A DNA stretch of 64,000 bases, from positions 1,116,001 to 1,180,000 of the forward strand of contig NZ_CP031115.1 in assembly GCF_003568865.1 (NCBI RefSeq). The letters are read 5' to 3'. The position numbers and the translations under genes are program-made. The notes below the pieces were generated by a model. It did not search any database and was not told the origin of the DNA. It saw nothing but the letters and a program-made list of their open reading frames with translations. Positions within the stretch are counted from its first letter, which is position 1; every line of letters starts with the position of its first letter. This stretch comes from Rubrobacter indicoceani (lineage in GTDB: Bacteria > Actinomycetota > Rubrobacteria > Rubrobacterales > Rubrobacteraceae). Positions 51,739 to 59,200 of this stretch are shown here, in pieces.

Positions 51739-52986
51739 CTAGTGGTGGTCGTGTCTGTTCTGTCCGACGCCCGGCCCCTGCAACTCGAACTGCCAGACCG
51801 GGAACGGGTCTTCCAGGTACGGCCAGACCGTCTCCCCGAAGGCAAGCTCCTCGTCGGTGAGCAGAGCGTCTTCGAGGTCGCCGACCATCGCTTCGCGGTC
51901 CATATCCCGCCCGATAAAGACCAGCTCCTGCCTGCGGTCGCCTACCTCTTCGTCCCAGACGGAGAGGATCTCCTCCACGTCTTCTCCGTGTTCCGGCCAC
52001 TCGCTTTTCGGGGCGGAGGCCCACCAGAAGCCGGACGGTTCGAAACGCAGGATTCCACCGGCCTGAGACCACAGAAACGCCACGTCCCGCCTCGAGGCAA
52101 GCCAGAAGAAACCTTTGGAGCGCAGCACACCCGTCCACTCGGCCTTTGTAAGCTCCCAGAGCCGCTCGGGATGAAACGGCCTGCGCGACCGGAAGACAAA
52201 GCTCGATATCCCGTACTCTTCCGTCTCCGGCGTATGCTCACCGCGAAGCTCCGCCAGCCAGCCCGGCGCCCCCGCAGCCTCCTCGAAATCGAACAGCCCC
52301 GTTCCGAGCACCTCATCCGTCGGCACGACCCCGAACTCCGAGCGAATGATCCTCGCTTTCGGGTTGAGACTCCGAACGGCCCTTTCAAGAACGGAAAGTT
52401 CCGAGTCGCTTATCAGGTCGCACTTGTTCAGAACGATGACGTTCGCGAACTCGACCTGCTCGACAAGCAGGTCCGTAACCGTCCGGTCGTCCTCCTCCGA
52501 GAGCGCCAGCCCGCGCGCCGAAAGGTCGTCGGCCGCCTCGTATTCCCGCAGAAACCCCAGCGAATCCACGACGGTCACGAGCGTATCGAGCGTGGCGAGG
52601 TCCGAGAGCGACCTCCCCTCTTCGTCCGGGAAGGTGAAGGTCTCGGCTACCGGGAGCGGCTCCGAGATGCCCGTCGACTCGACGAGCAGGTAGTCGAAGC
52701 GACCATCCCTCGCCAGCCGCGCCACCTCCACGAGAAGATCCTCCCGCAGCGTGCAGCAGATGCAGCCGTTCGTCATCTCCACCAGCTTCTCATCCACCCG
52801 GTTTAAAGACGACCCGCTCGCCACGAGGTCCGCGTCTATGTTCACCTCGCTCATGTCGTTGACGATCACCGCAACCCGCAGACCCTCGCGGTTCGCCAGC
52901 ATGTGGTTGAGGAGCGTTGTCTTGCCCGCACCCAGAAACCCCGACAGGACCGTTACCGGAAGCCGTCCCTCCACCACACCCGACAT
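51739..52986 (-). CDS. COG0523 GTPase, ZagA/YciC-like
   Basis: A 415-residue G3E GTPase. Walker [11 protein letters not shown], the conserved [16 protein letters not shown], the CxCC site at Cys75, Cys77, Cys78 in [23 protein letters not shown] and NKCD are all seen. The [10 protein letters not shown] sequence matches the Bacillus YciC/ZagA type, a Zur-regulated chaperone that supplies zinc to folate synthesis. The C-terminus ends in HDHH. It is the first gene of the seven-gene operon and a palindrome lies 59 bp upstream. The gene name is not given because identity is by motif. Confidence 0.9.
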   Translation of the reverse strand: MSGVVEGRLPVTVLSGFLGAGKTTLLNHMLANREGLRVAVIVNDMSEVNIDADLVASGSSLNRVDEKLVEMTNGCICCTLREDLLVEVARLARDGRFDYLLVESTGISEPLPVAETFTFPDEEGRSLSDLATLDTLVTVVDSLGFLREYEAADDLSARGLALSEEDDRTVTDLLVEQVEFANVIVLNKCDLISDSELSVLERAVRSLNPKARIIRSEFGVVPTDEVLGTGLFDFEEAAGAPGWLAELRGEHTPETEEYGISSFVFRSRRPFHPERLWELTKAEWTGVLRSKGFFWLASRRDVAFLWSQAGGILRFEPSGFWWASAPKSEWPEHGEDVEEILSVWDEEVGDRRQELVFIGRDMDREAMVGDLEDALLTDEELAFGETVWPYLEDPFPVWQFELQGPGVGQNRHDHH

Positions 52987-53045
52987 AGCAACCCCCTTCG
53001 TTCACAACTCGTCCTCGTGAATCACTCGACCGCTTACAGATAAAA

Positions 53046-53061
53046 CGATAATGTAATATCA
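53046..53061. promoter_or_regulatory. Candidate Zur box A in the zinc operon/sufE promoter
   Basis: CGATAATGTAATATCA: an imperfect palindrome (GATA...TATC) in a rare AT-rich patch. It is 59 bp upstream of the ZagA-like start and 64 bp upstream of sufE. It matches box B before the zinc-free ribosomal genes at 14 of 16 bases. Confidence 0.6.
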
Positions 53062-53112
53062 ATAAAGTTCAAGGGGTAGAGCAGGACACGTTTTGGGAGG
53101 TAGAGACTCTGG

Positions 53113-53118
53113 TAGACT
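53113..53118 (+). promoter_or_regulatory. Candidate -10 element (TAGACT), probably leaderless
   Basis: TAGACT ends 7 nt before the ATG at 53126, with no ribosome site in between. It supports that start for sufE. Confidence 0.45.
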
Positions 53119-53125
53119 CAGGTTC

Positions 53126-53569
53126 ATGAGTACGCCGCAGAGACTAGAAGAAATAATAGAGGAGTTCAGCGGGTTACCGAAGGAGTTCAAGCTGCCGATG
53201 CTGCTTGAATACTCGAGAAAGGTTCCGCCGCTTCCGGAGTATCTGGCGAACAACCCGGATCTTCTGGAGCAGGTACACGAGTGTCAGACGCCGTTTTTTC
53301 TGGCCGAAGAGATAGACGAATCGGGGCGGGTTCAGATCCACTTCGACGCGCCGCAGGAGGCCCCGACGACGCGCAGTTTCGCCGGGGTCGTCTACGAGGG
53401 CCTGAACGGGCTTCGGGCGGAGGAGATCCTTGCCGTTCCGGACGATTTCTACACCCGCATGGGCCTGTCTGAGGTTGTATCGCCTTTAAGGCAGCGGGGG
53501 ATTTCGGCCATACTCTGGCGGCTCAAGAAGCGCGTCCGGGCCGACCTCGAAGCCCGGCAGGCGAGCTAG
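53126..53569 (+). CDS. sufE: SufE-family sulfur acceptor
   Basis: Accepts persulfide sulfur from SufS and passes it to Fe-S cluster assembly. The 147 residues show the family start RLEEIIEEFSGLPKEFKLPMLLEYS, the active Cys in VHECQTPFFL, and VVYEGLNGLRAEEIL. The ATG at 53126 gives the usual N-terminus. It is divergent from the zinc operon and shares box A, and convergent with rpsN (ends 1 bp apart). Whether it is zinc-regulated is unknown. Confidence 0.92.
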   Translation: MSTPQRLEEIIEEFSGLPKEFKLPMLLEYSRKVPPLPEYLANNPDLLEQVHECQTPFFLAEEIDESGRVQIHFDAPQEAPTTRSFAGVVYEGLNGLRAEEILAVPDDFYTRMGLSEVVSPLRQRGISAILWRLKKRVRADLEARQAS

Positions 53570-53570
53570 G

Positions 53571-53876
53571 CTACCAGCTCGCCTTTTTGAGGCCGGGGAT
53601 TTTGCCTTCGTGGGCGAGGTTTCTCAAGTTGATCCTCGAAAGGCCGAACTTCCTGTAGTAACCCCGGCTTCTGCCGTCGAGTTGATCTCGGTTTCGCAGC
53701 CGGGTGGGGGACGAGTCCCTCGGTAGCCGCGCCAGGGCGTTGGCCGCCTCCAGCCGCTCCTCCTGTGTGGAGCCGGGCGATCTCACGACGGCCCTCAACT
53801 CCGCCCGCCGTTTTGCGTAGCGGGCCACAGTTTCCCTGCGCTGCTCGTTTTTCGCTATCTTCGCCTTGCGAGCCAT
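53571..53876 (-). CDS. rpsN: Ribosomal protein S14, zinc-free form
   Basis: A 101-residue S14 of the long type without the CxxC-x-CxxC zinc knuckle ([20 protein letters not shown] ... [16 protein letters not shown]). This C-minus form is expected to replace the zinc-binding S14 when zinc is short. It is last in an L33-L28-S14 operon behind box B. Such Zur-controlled replacement sets are known from Streptomyces and mycobacteria. Confidence 0.95.
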   Translation of the reverse strand: MARKAKIAKNEQRRETVARYAKRRAELRAVVRSPGSTQEERLEAANALARLPRDSSPTRLRNRDQLDGRSRGYYRKFGLSRINLRNLAHEGKIPGLKKASW

Positions 53877-53892
53877 GCCGTCAGCCTTTCTG

Positions 53893-54132
53893 TCAGATTA
53901 CGTCCTTGAGCCTTAGACCCTCGTCCTTCAGGAACCGTCTGAGACCCTTCTTTACGAGCGTCTTCATGACGCGGGCCGAGAGGTTCATGCGTACCCACCG
54001 CTTCTCATCCTCGACCCAGACCCGTCTGCGCTGGATGTTGACGTTGCGCACGCGCCGGGTCTTGCGCTGCGAATGCGACACCGCGTTCCCGAAATCCGGC
54101 CGCTTGCCCGTCAGGGCGCATTTTCTCGACAT
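53893..54132 (-). CDS. rpmB: Ribosomal protein L28, zinc-free form
   Basis: A 79-residue L28, [16 protein letters not shown], with only one Cys and no CxxC pair, so it belongs to the C-minus, zinc-free type (the zinc form has paired CxxC). Its gene lies 12 bp after rpmG and 16 bp before rpsN. Basic throughout, as expected for an rRNA-binding protein. Confidence 0.93.
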   Translation of the reverse strand: MSRKCALTGKRPDFGNAVSHSQRKTRRVRNVNIQRRRVWVEDEKRWVRMNLSARVMKTLVKKGLRRFLKDEGLRLKDVI

Positions 54133-54144
54133 CTTCAGACCCCT

Positions 54145-54309
54145 CTACCTTGTCTCCCGGTACAGAACGTGCCGCCGAACTACGGGGTCGTATTTCCGAA
54201 GCTCTATTCGCTCCGGCGTGTTGCGCCTGCTCTTCATCGTCGTGTAGATATGCGGACTCTCCGTGCTGCGCAGTTTGACGATCACCCGCGCTCCGCCCTT
54301 CGTCGCCAT
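54145..54309 (-). CDS. rpmG: Ribosomal protein L33, zinc-free form
   Basis: A 54-residue L33, [20 protein letters not shown]... to HVLYRETR, with no Cys at all, so of the zinc-free type. The ATG at 54309 is preceded by ggaggaag. It is first in the L33-L28-S14 operon and lies 32 bp downstream of box B. Confidence 0.92.
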   Translation of the reverse strand: MATKGGARVIVKLRSTESPHIYTTMKSRRNTPERIELRKYDPVVRRHVLYRETR

Positions 54310-54341
54310 CTTCCTCCCGTCTCTGCTGTCCCGACATTTTT

Positions 54342-54357
54342 CGATAATGTTTTATCA
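54342..54357. promoter_or_regulatory. Candidate Zur box B upstream of the zinc-free ribosomal genes
   Basis: CGATAATGTTTTATCA with perfect 5-bp arms GATAA/TTATC. It is 32 bp upstream of rpmG and 53 bp upstream of yidD, and matches box A at 14 of 16 bases. Confidence 0.65.
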
Positions 54358-54398
54358 CTAATGATGAAATGTGTGGGGGGCTCCGGGGAGCGGGGCGG

Positions 54399-54404
54399 TA
54401 GAAT
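54399..54404 (+). promoter_or_regulatory. Candidate -10 element (TAGAAT), probably leaderless
   Basis: TAGAAT ends 6 nt before the ATG at 54411 (yidD). Confidence 0.5.
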
Positions 54405-54410
54405 ACCCTT

Positions 54411-54623
54411 ATGTTGAGGCATTTGATGGTAGCGACGATCGAGGGTTACCAGCGGTATATTTCGCCATTGTTTCCGCCTTCGTGCCGGTTTACGCCGTCG
54501 TGTTCGCAGTACACGCTGGAGGCTATATCTAAGCACGGGCCACTTCGGGGGGTTCTGCTCGGGGGGTGGCGGTTGCTCAGGTGCAACCCGTTCGGCAAGG
54601 GTGGGCACGATCCGGTGCCGTGA
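54411..54623 (+). CDS. yidD: Membrane protein insertion efficiency factor YidD
   Basis: A 70-residue helper for YidC-mediated membrane insertion. Typical core: IEGYQRYISPLFPPSCRFTPSCSQY, then GGWRLLRCNPFGKGGHDPVP, with the usual Cys positions. It is not in the common rnpA-yidD-yidC cluster but next to box B, divergent from the zinc-free ribosomal genes; this may mean zinc regulation, or a coincidence of position. Confidence 0.93.
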   Translation: MLRHLMVATIEGYQRYISPLFPPSCRFTPSCSQYTLEAISKHGPLRGVLLGGWRLLRCNPFGKGGHDPVP

Positions 54624-54670
54624 GAGGCTGGGGAGGGGCGTGTTAGGATTTCGGGCATGGTGAGAAGATC

Positions 54671-55057
54671 ATGGCGGTAAAGCGAAAGACGCGTCAGAGG
54701 GACGCCATATTCGGTGCGATAAGGGGCGCGGACGGGCCGCTTTCGGTGGCGGAGATCCACGAGCTGGCCGGAAGGGCGATACCGGGGCTGGGCATAGCGA
54801 CCGTGTACCGGAACGTCAGGAGCCTGCGCGATGAGGGCGCGATCACGGCGGTCGAGCTACCGGGTGAAGATCCGCGCTACGAGCCGTCCGGGCGGGGCCA
54901 TCACCATCACTTCCGGTGTACCGACTGCGAGCGGACCTTTGATCTGGAAGGTTGTCCGGTCGGGGTGGAGCGGGGTGCGACGTTGCCGGGTGGATACCGG
55001 GTGGACGGACACAGCCTCACCTTCTACGGCAGTTGTGAGGACTGCAACCGGGTCTAG
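54671..55057 (+). CDS. Fur-family regulator, Zur-like (second copy)
   Basis: A 128-residue Fur-family protein. Winged helix: RQRDAIFGAIRGADGPLSVAE, ATVYRNVRSLRDEGAI. The metal region is HHHHFRCTDCERTFDLEGCPV, and a C-terminal SCEDC completes the Cys pairs. It closely follows the pattern of the first Fur gene. Being near the zinc-free ribosomal genes it is a candidate Zur for boxes A and B. The ATG at 54671 follows gagaagatc weakly; an ATG at 54658 opens only a seven-codon frame. Confidence 0.88.
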   Translation: MAVKRKTRQRDAIFGAIRGADGPLSVAEIHELAGRAIPGLGIATVYRNVRSLRDEGAITAVELPGEDPRYEPSGRGHHHHFRCTDCERTFDLEGCPVGVERGATLPGGYRVDGHSLTFYGSCEDCNRV

Positions 55058-55752
55058 GCCTCTGCGAAAACGATCAGCCACAGAGCGATAAGGGCGACCT
55101 CTGCCAGGAGTACCGCCGCGACCGGGACAAACGACTTGCGGCGTTTCGCGCTCTGGCTGACGGCGGGGGCGATCAGCAACCCGAACAGCGCGCCGCCCGC
55201 GAGCCCGCCGAGGTGGGCCGTGTTGCTCACGTTCGGGATAGAGAACCCGATGTAGAGGTTGATCGCCAGCAGGATCAGGAGTTGCCGGATCACGGGGTTG
55301 CTCCAGGAGAACGACCTCTCGCGCAGAGCGTAGCCGAAGATCCCGCCGAGCAGGCCGAAGATCGCCCCCGAAGCGCCCACGGCCGGCGTGTCGAAGCCAC
55401 CGAAGTACAGGTACGCCACCCCGCCGGAGAGCCCGCTCAGCAGGTAGAGCGCCAGGAACCGCGCCCGGCCGAAGAGCGGCTCCACAAAAGACCCGAGAAA
55501 GAACAGCGAAACCATGTTCATCAGGATGTGTACGAGCCCCGAGTGCAGGAACATGCTCGATGCTATCCGCCACACCTCGCCTCCGGAGACCAGAGCCGGG
55601 ACGAGCGCGCCCGCAGAGAGCGCGCCGGAAGGTTGTGAGATCAGGCCGATGTTCAGCGGCGTGGCCGGAACGCTTGAGAGAGCGATGCCCACGTAGACGA
55701 CCACGCAGGCCGCTATAAGCGAGAACGTTACGGGGAGGCTCTGGGTCTGCAA
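55054..55752 (-). CDS. Rhomboid family intramembrane serine protease
   Basis: A 232-residue protein with six or seven helices. The catalytic Ser is in VGASGAIFGLLGG and the His in NTAHLGGLAGGALFG; HILMNMVSLFFLG is the conserved helix-2 motif. The gene ends 4 bp into the second Fur gene end, convergent. Substrates are unknown. Confidence 0.92.
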   Translation of the reverse strand: MQTQSLPVTFSLIAACVVVYVGIALSSVPATPLNIGLISQPSGALSAGALVPALVSGGEVWRIASSMFLHSGLVHILMNMVSLFFLGSFVEPLFGRARFLALYLLSGLSGGVAYLYFGGFDTPAVGASGAIFGLLGGIFGYALRERSFSWSNPVIRQLLILLAINLYIGFSIPNVSNTAHLGGLAGGALFGLLIAPAVSQSAKRRKSFVPVAAVLLAEVALIALWLIVFAEA

Positions 55753-55768
55753 ACCGGAGGCCTTCGGG

Positions 55769-56251
55769 CTAGAAGCCGCTGCTCTTGCGCCGGACGTTCA
55801 CCTCGCGCACCACGTCCCCGACCTGCACCTGTGAGAGATCCTTCAGCGGACCGCCGATCATGGACTCCAGTTCGTCGTCACCATCATCGTCGTCGTTCGG
55901 GTTCTGGCCGAGGCCGAAACCCTGCACCCGCACATCGTCACCGAACATCTGGCCGAAGATCCGCTGCATCTGGGCCTGCATGTCCCCGAGCCCGGCGGCC
56001 CCGAGCTGGTCCTGCTGGCTCATGCGGAGCTTCGCAACCGCGAGCCGGTCCTTGACCTCCGTTACCTCGGCGTGGGCTTTGATCTCCTCGACCGTGCCGA
56101 GTGTCTCTCCGGTGTCCGGGTCCCAGACCTCCTCGCCGCCCTCGGAGAAGACCTCGAACGTCATGCCGGGCCGGACGCTGTCGAGGCGACCCCGGTTTAT
56201 GACTATCTCGCTGTTCTGGAGAATCTTTGCAACCTTGCCCTGAATCGGCAT
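55769..56251 (-). CDS. Hypothetical protein, 160 residues, probable beta-barrel fold
   Basis: Unrecognised protein. It begins MPIQGKVAKILQNSEIVINRGRLDSVRPGMTFEVF, which reads like an SH3-type strand pair found at the end of FlgT and other proteins. The middle is helical and the C-terminus holds an acidic run (DDDDGDDELE) and a last strand set. No signal peptide is seen. It is a single gene just before the endonuclease IV gene on the other strand. Confidence 0.65.
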   Translation of the reverse strand: MPIQGKVAKILQNSEIVINRGRLDSVRPGMTFEVFSEGGEEVWDPDTGETLGTVEEIKAHAEVTEVKDRLAVAKLRMSQQDQLGAAGLGDMQAQMQRIFGQMFGDDVRVQGFGLGQNPNDDDDGDDELESMIGGPLKDLSQVQVGDVVREVNVRRKSSGF

Positions 56252-56358
56252 ATGACACCTACCCGAACTTTCGTTGTCTGAACAGAATCTTTACCTCTTG
56301 AGCGGATTATATCTTCTACCCGCCTGCGTCCCGGTAAAAGCCCCCGGCGGAAATCGGA

Positions 56359-56364
56359 TAGAAT
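56359..56364 (+). promoter_or_regulatory. Candidate -10 element (TAGAAT), probably leaderless
   Basis: TAGAAT ends 7 nt before the GTG at 56372 (endonuclease IV). Confidence 0.5.
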
Positions 56365-56371
56365 CGCCTCC

Positions 56372-57316
56372 GTGTTGAATACAGCCGGTAACCTGCCCGA
56401 AGAAAACAACGAAAAAAGCCTCCGCCGGAGTCCGGTCGGGCGTCATCTGCCGACCTCCGGCGGCCTCTCGGGAACGCTTGAAAAGGCCGAGGCCCAGGGT
56501 TGCGAGGCGTTGCAGATCTTTGTCTCGAACCCTCAGGGGTGGGCCGAGGCCGCGCCCAGACCGGACGCTTGGGAGTTTCGCTCGGGCGTGCGGAGGCTCG
56601 GGATATCCCCGGTCGTGGTTCACGCCAAGTACCTTATAAACCTTGCCGCCACCGATGTGTCCCAGTACGAGAGGTCCGTACGGACGCTCGCTTCGGAGAT
56701 GCTCGCCGCCGGTGCGCTCGGGGCCGAGATCGTCGTGGTCCACTCCGGCAGCCACGGCAACGACACCCCCGAAAACGGTGAAGAACGGCTCGTTCGCGGC
56801 CTCTCAGATGCGCGGGAAGCCGCCGAACTAGGCGTCGAAGAGGCCCGGGAGGCCTTCGGGTACGGCGACCTCGTACCGGCGGAGGCGGTCGTGGAGAACT
56901 CCTGCGGCGCGGGGACGCAGCTTCTCTCGGACCTTGATTCCCTGTCGCGGGTTCTGCGCCGGGCCGACGCCCGCTGCTGCCTCGACACCGCCCACGCCTT
57001 TGTGGCCGGACACGATATCTCGCAACCGGAGTCGGCCGGGGAATTCGCCGCGAGCGTCCGGGAGAAGCTCGAAGAGCGGGTCGCCGTCATACACTTCAAC
57101 GACGCCAGAAACGAACTCGGCAGCCACCGCGACGGCCACGCCCGGATAGGCGAGGGGCAGGTTCCGGTGGAGACCTGGACGGAGTTCCTCGGTGGAGTCC
57201 GGGGTGTTCCGGTCGTCATGGAGACCCCGTACGATACGCCCGAAGTGGATGCCGAGCAGGTCGGGCTCGCTAAAAAGCTCGCCGGCGGGTTGCGTCTGGA
57301 GCGTGGCAGGATATAA
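56372..57316 (+). CDS. nfo: Deoxyribonuclease IV (AP endonuclease)
   Basis: Zinc-dependent apurinic/apyrimidinic endonuclease of base-excision repair. The 314 residues show GRHLPTSGGL (the usual G-x-H-x-S-x-x-G-G), VVHAKYLINLA, VVHSGSHGN, VVENSCG, LDTAHAFVAGHD and IHFNDARNELGSHRDGHARIGEG, the full set of metal ligands. The first 25 residues are extra compared with most members. The GTG at 56372 fits the leaderless promoter. It is followed 10 bp later by the XRE gene. Confidence 0.9.
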   Translation: MLNTAGNLPEENNEKSLRRSPVGRHLPTSGGLSGTLEKAEAQGCEALQIFVSNPQGWAEAAPRPDAWEFRSGVRRLGISPVVVHAKYLINLAATDVSQYERSVRTLASEMLAAGALGAEIVVVHSGSHGNDTPENGEERLVRGLSDAREAAELGVEEAREAFGYGDLVPAEAVVENSCGAGTQLLSDLDSLSRVLRRADARCCLDTAHAFVAGHDISQPESAGEFAASVREKLEERVAVIHFNDARNELGSHRDGHARIGEGQVPVETWTEFLGGVRGVPVVMETPYDTPEVDAEQVGLAKKLAGGLRLERGRI

Positions 57317-57319
57317 AAT
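57314..57319 (+). promoter_or_regulatory. Candidate -10 element (TAAAAT), probably leaderless
   Basis: TAAAAT ends 7 nt before the GTG at 57327 and lies at the very end of the endonuclease gene. Confidence 0.45.
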
Positions 57320-57326
57320 CATCATC

Positions 57327-57641
57327 GTGACTACTATCGAGATATCACCCGGCAATCAGAAAAAGCCCGAGAACGCGGGTGATCTGCTCACCGCCATCGG
57401 GGATACCATCCGCACCGAGCGCACCGAGCGCGGCCTGACGCTCAAGCAGGTCTCCGAAGGGGCACACGTCTCCGTCTCCTATCTCGCCGAGATAGAGCGC
57501 GGCGAGAAAGACCCGTCTTCGCGCGTTCTGGAGAACGTCTCTGAAGGTCTCGGGATGGAGATCAGCGAGCTCCTCACCCGCATCGCGGTCTCGCTGGAAC
57601 CGGCTCAGGTTGTCTCCGTAGCCGACTCTCTGGCCGCCTAG
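57327..57641 (+). CDS. XRE-family helix-turn-helix regulator
   Basis: A 104-residue DNA-binding protein with one HTH_3/XRE domain (about 25-85): IGDTIRTERTERGLTLKQVS, EGAHVSVSYLAEIERGEKDPS, RVLENVSEGLGMEISELL. This layout is like actinobacterial ClgR-type regulators, but the C-terminal extension of ClgR is absent. Its target is unknown. Confidence 0.85.
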   Translation: MTTIEISPGNQKKPENAGDLLTAIGDTIRTERTERGLTLKQVSEGAHVSVSYLAEIERGEKDPSSRVLENVSEGLGMEISELLTRIAVSLEPAQVVSVADSLAA

Positions 57642-57656
57642 AAAAACTCCCCGCCC

Positions 57657-58709
57657 CTAACTGAAGAAGTAGCCGATCATGACCGTCGCCGCGTTGTATC
57701 CGGCGTGCGCAAGAAAGCTTGCGGTGGTGTTGATGTGTTTCCTGATCAACCCGAGGCCGACGGAGAGCACTAAGATGTATACGAGCAGGAGCGACGGCCC
57801 GTACTGGATGTGCATGGAGGCGAAGAGCAGCGAGGTCACAACGATGCCGAAGACCGGCTGCAGCGCGCCGCGAAAGAGCGTCTCCTCCCCGAGCCCGGCC
57901 CCGATGCCCACGAGCAGGGCGAGCAGAACGGCGGAGCCGAGCGTCAGGCCCGTCGGGTTGAAGAGGTTGTCGGAGATCTCCCCGACCCTCTGGTAGAGGT
58001 CCGGCTGCAGCACCCGGAAAAGCGAATCCGTCCCGAAGGACGCGCCGAGCGCAACGACTATAAACCCGAGGACTATCCCGAACTGCTTTATGTTGATGCG
58101 CTTGTAGCCGAGCCTTTCAAGCGTCTCGCGCAGGTTGCGCCGGATAAAGACCCCGACGCCCATCGCGGCGATGATCACGAACGGCAGCTGGCTGCTGAGC
58201 ACCGTAACCGGGGAGATCTCGACCCCCGAGAACAGCGAGGAGATATCCGACTCGACGGTGAAGATCAAAAAGCTCACCACGTTGTTTACCAGAACAAGGA
58301 GGCCCACCCACAGCGAGAAGGCTATTACCGGGTCCCCCCAGAACTCCCGCCGGAGGTTCTGGCCCAGGATGCGCCTGAAAAGCGGGACGCAGATTGCGAT
58401 GCCGAGCAACCCGGAGAACACGACTACGACAAGCGCGACCGAGTAGGCCGCCCGCTCGCCGCCTGTAAACGAACCGCCGCCCGAAACCTGAGCCAGAAGC
58501 CCGAGCCCGACGAAGGTACCGAGCAGAAGCACGACGAGCGAGGCCGCAAGCAAAACCACCGCCAGCGTAATCGCCGCCTGACGGCTCTTGCGCGCCACCT
58601 GAGCCAGCACCGCAAGACCACCCACGAAAAGAGCCAGCACCAGTGTCAGGAGTGATTCGATCAACCATAAGCCTTTCCGCCCGGGAAACAGTCGGGTTCT
58701 TCGTCGCAT
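57657..58709 (-). CDS. CPBP family intramembrane metalloprotease
   Basis: A 350-residue membrane protein with about eight helices. The catalytic GLGEETLFRGALQPVFG (EExxxR), the ASMHIQYG His and the late LAHAGYNAA match CAAX/CPBP proteases. It is longer than the other CPBP protein in the window because of a long N-terminal set of helices. Convergent with the XRE gene. Confidence 0.9.
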   Translation of the reverse strand: MRRRTRLFPGRKGLWLIESLLTLVLALFVGGLAVLAQVARKSRQAAITLAVVLLAASLVVLLLGTFVGLGLLAQVSGGGSFTGGERAAYSVALVVVVFSGLLGIAICVPLFRRILGQNLRREFWGDPVIAFSLWVGLLVLVNNVVSFLIFTVESDISSLFSGVEISPVTVLSSQLPFVIIAAMGVGVFIRRNLRETLERLGYKRINIKQFGIVLGFIVVALGASFGTDSLFRVLQPDLYQRVGEISDNLFNPTGLTLGSAVLLALLVGIGAGLGEETLFRGALQPVFGIVVTSLLFASMHIQYGPSLLLVYILVLSVGLGLIRKHINTTASFLAHAGYNAATVMIGYFFS

Positions 58710-58756
58710 CGGGGTTGTAGCAGACCGAGATTAGCACAACCGAAAACGACCGAAGG

Positions 58757-58802
58757 TGAAAAAGAGAACCGCGACGGTCGGAGGGGGGATGACCGTCGCG
58801 GT
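58757..58802 (-). terminator. Strong hairpin terminator of the small-gene operon
   Basis: A perfect 12-bp stem (ACCGCGACGGTC / GACCGTCGCGGT, 58768-58779 and 58791-58802) with an 11-nt loop. On the minus strand it is followed by a T-rich run (TTCTCTTTTTC). It ends the two-gene minus operon that stops at 58922. Confidence 0.7.
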
Positions 58803-58832
58803 CGATGTCTTCTCTGGACCGGAGGGGGGATG
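58780..58832 (+). repeat. Direct repeat GGAGGGGGGATG, two copies
   Basis: Identical 12-mers at 58780-58791 and 58821-58832, 41 bp apart; the first forms the hairpin loop. The purine run is unusual for the region. Confidence 0.6.
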
Positions 58833-58921
58833 GCCCATTGCAAGTATATTAGAATGCAACGATAACAACCCCGGCGGTATCCGGTTACGGTTCTATAACA
58901 GCTTCGTATCCGGCCGAGCGG

Positions 58922-59200
58922 CTAGGGGTCGCGGTTCGCGGGATTTTCCAGACCTTCGAGTATCGGGCCGAGTTCCCTGTCCCGGGAAGCTTCGAATTCT
59001 TCGAGCGTCTCGGCCTCTGCGGCAAGCTCCGATATCCTTCCGGTCAGGCCCGTGCCGCCCCGCACCGCCAGAAGCCGCCAGCCGAGCAGCCGGTAGGCTC
59101 GGACCGCAGCCGCGCTCTCCAGACCACCCTCCAGCGCGGCTTCGAGTTCGGCGTGCAGCTCGTTCGCCAGCCCGTAGGGGAGTTCTATACCCCCGCTCAA
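58922..59200 (-). CDS. Hypothetical protein, 92 residues
   Basis: Unrecognised small, mostly helical, acidic protein (GLANELHAELEAALEGGLE; AAEAETLEEFEASRD). It overlaps the upstream gene by 4 bp (ATGA) and is last in a two-gene unit ending at the hairpin. No function can be given. Confidence 0.6.
   Translation of the reverse strand: MSGGIELPYGLANELHAELEAALEGGLESAAAVRAYRLLGWRLLAVRGGTGLTGRISELAAEAETLEEFEASRDRELGPILEGLENPANRDP

Noticed and set aside
58839-58862. TTGCA/TGCAA inverted repeat around an AT-rich patch as another Zur box
   Set aside because: Only 5-bp arms, no match to boxes A/B or the GAAAA/TTTTC type, and no zinc gene beside it.
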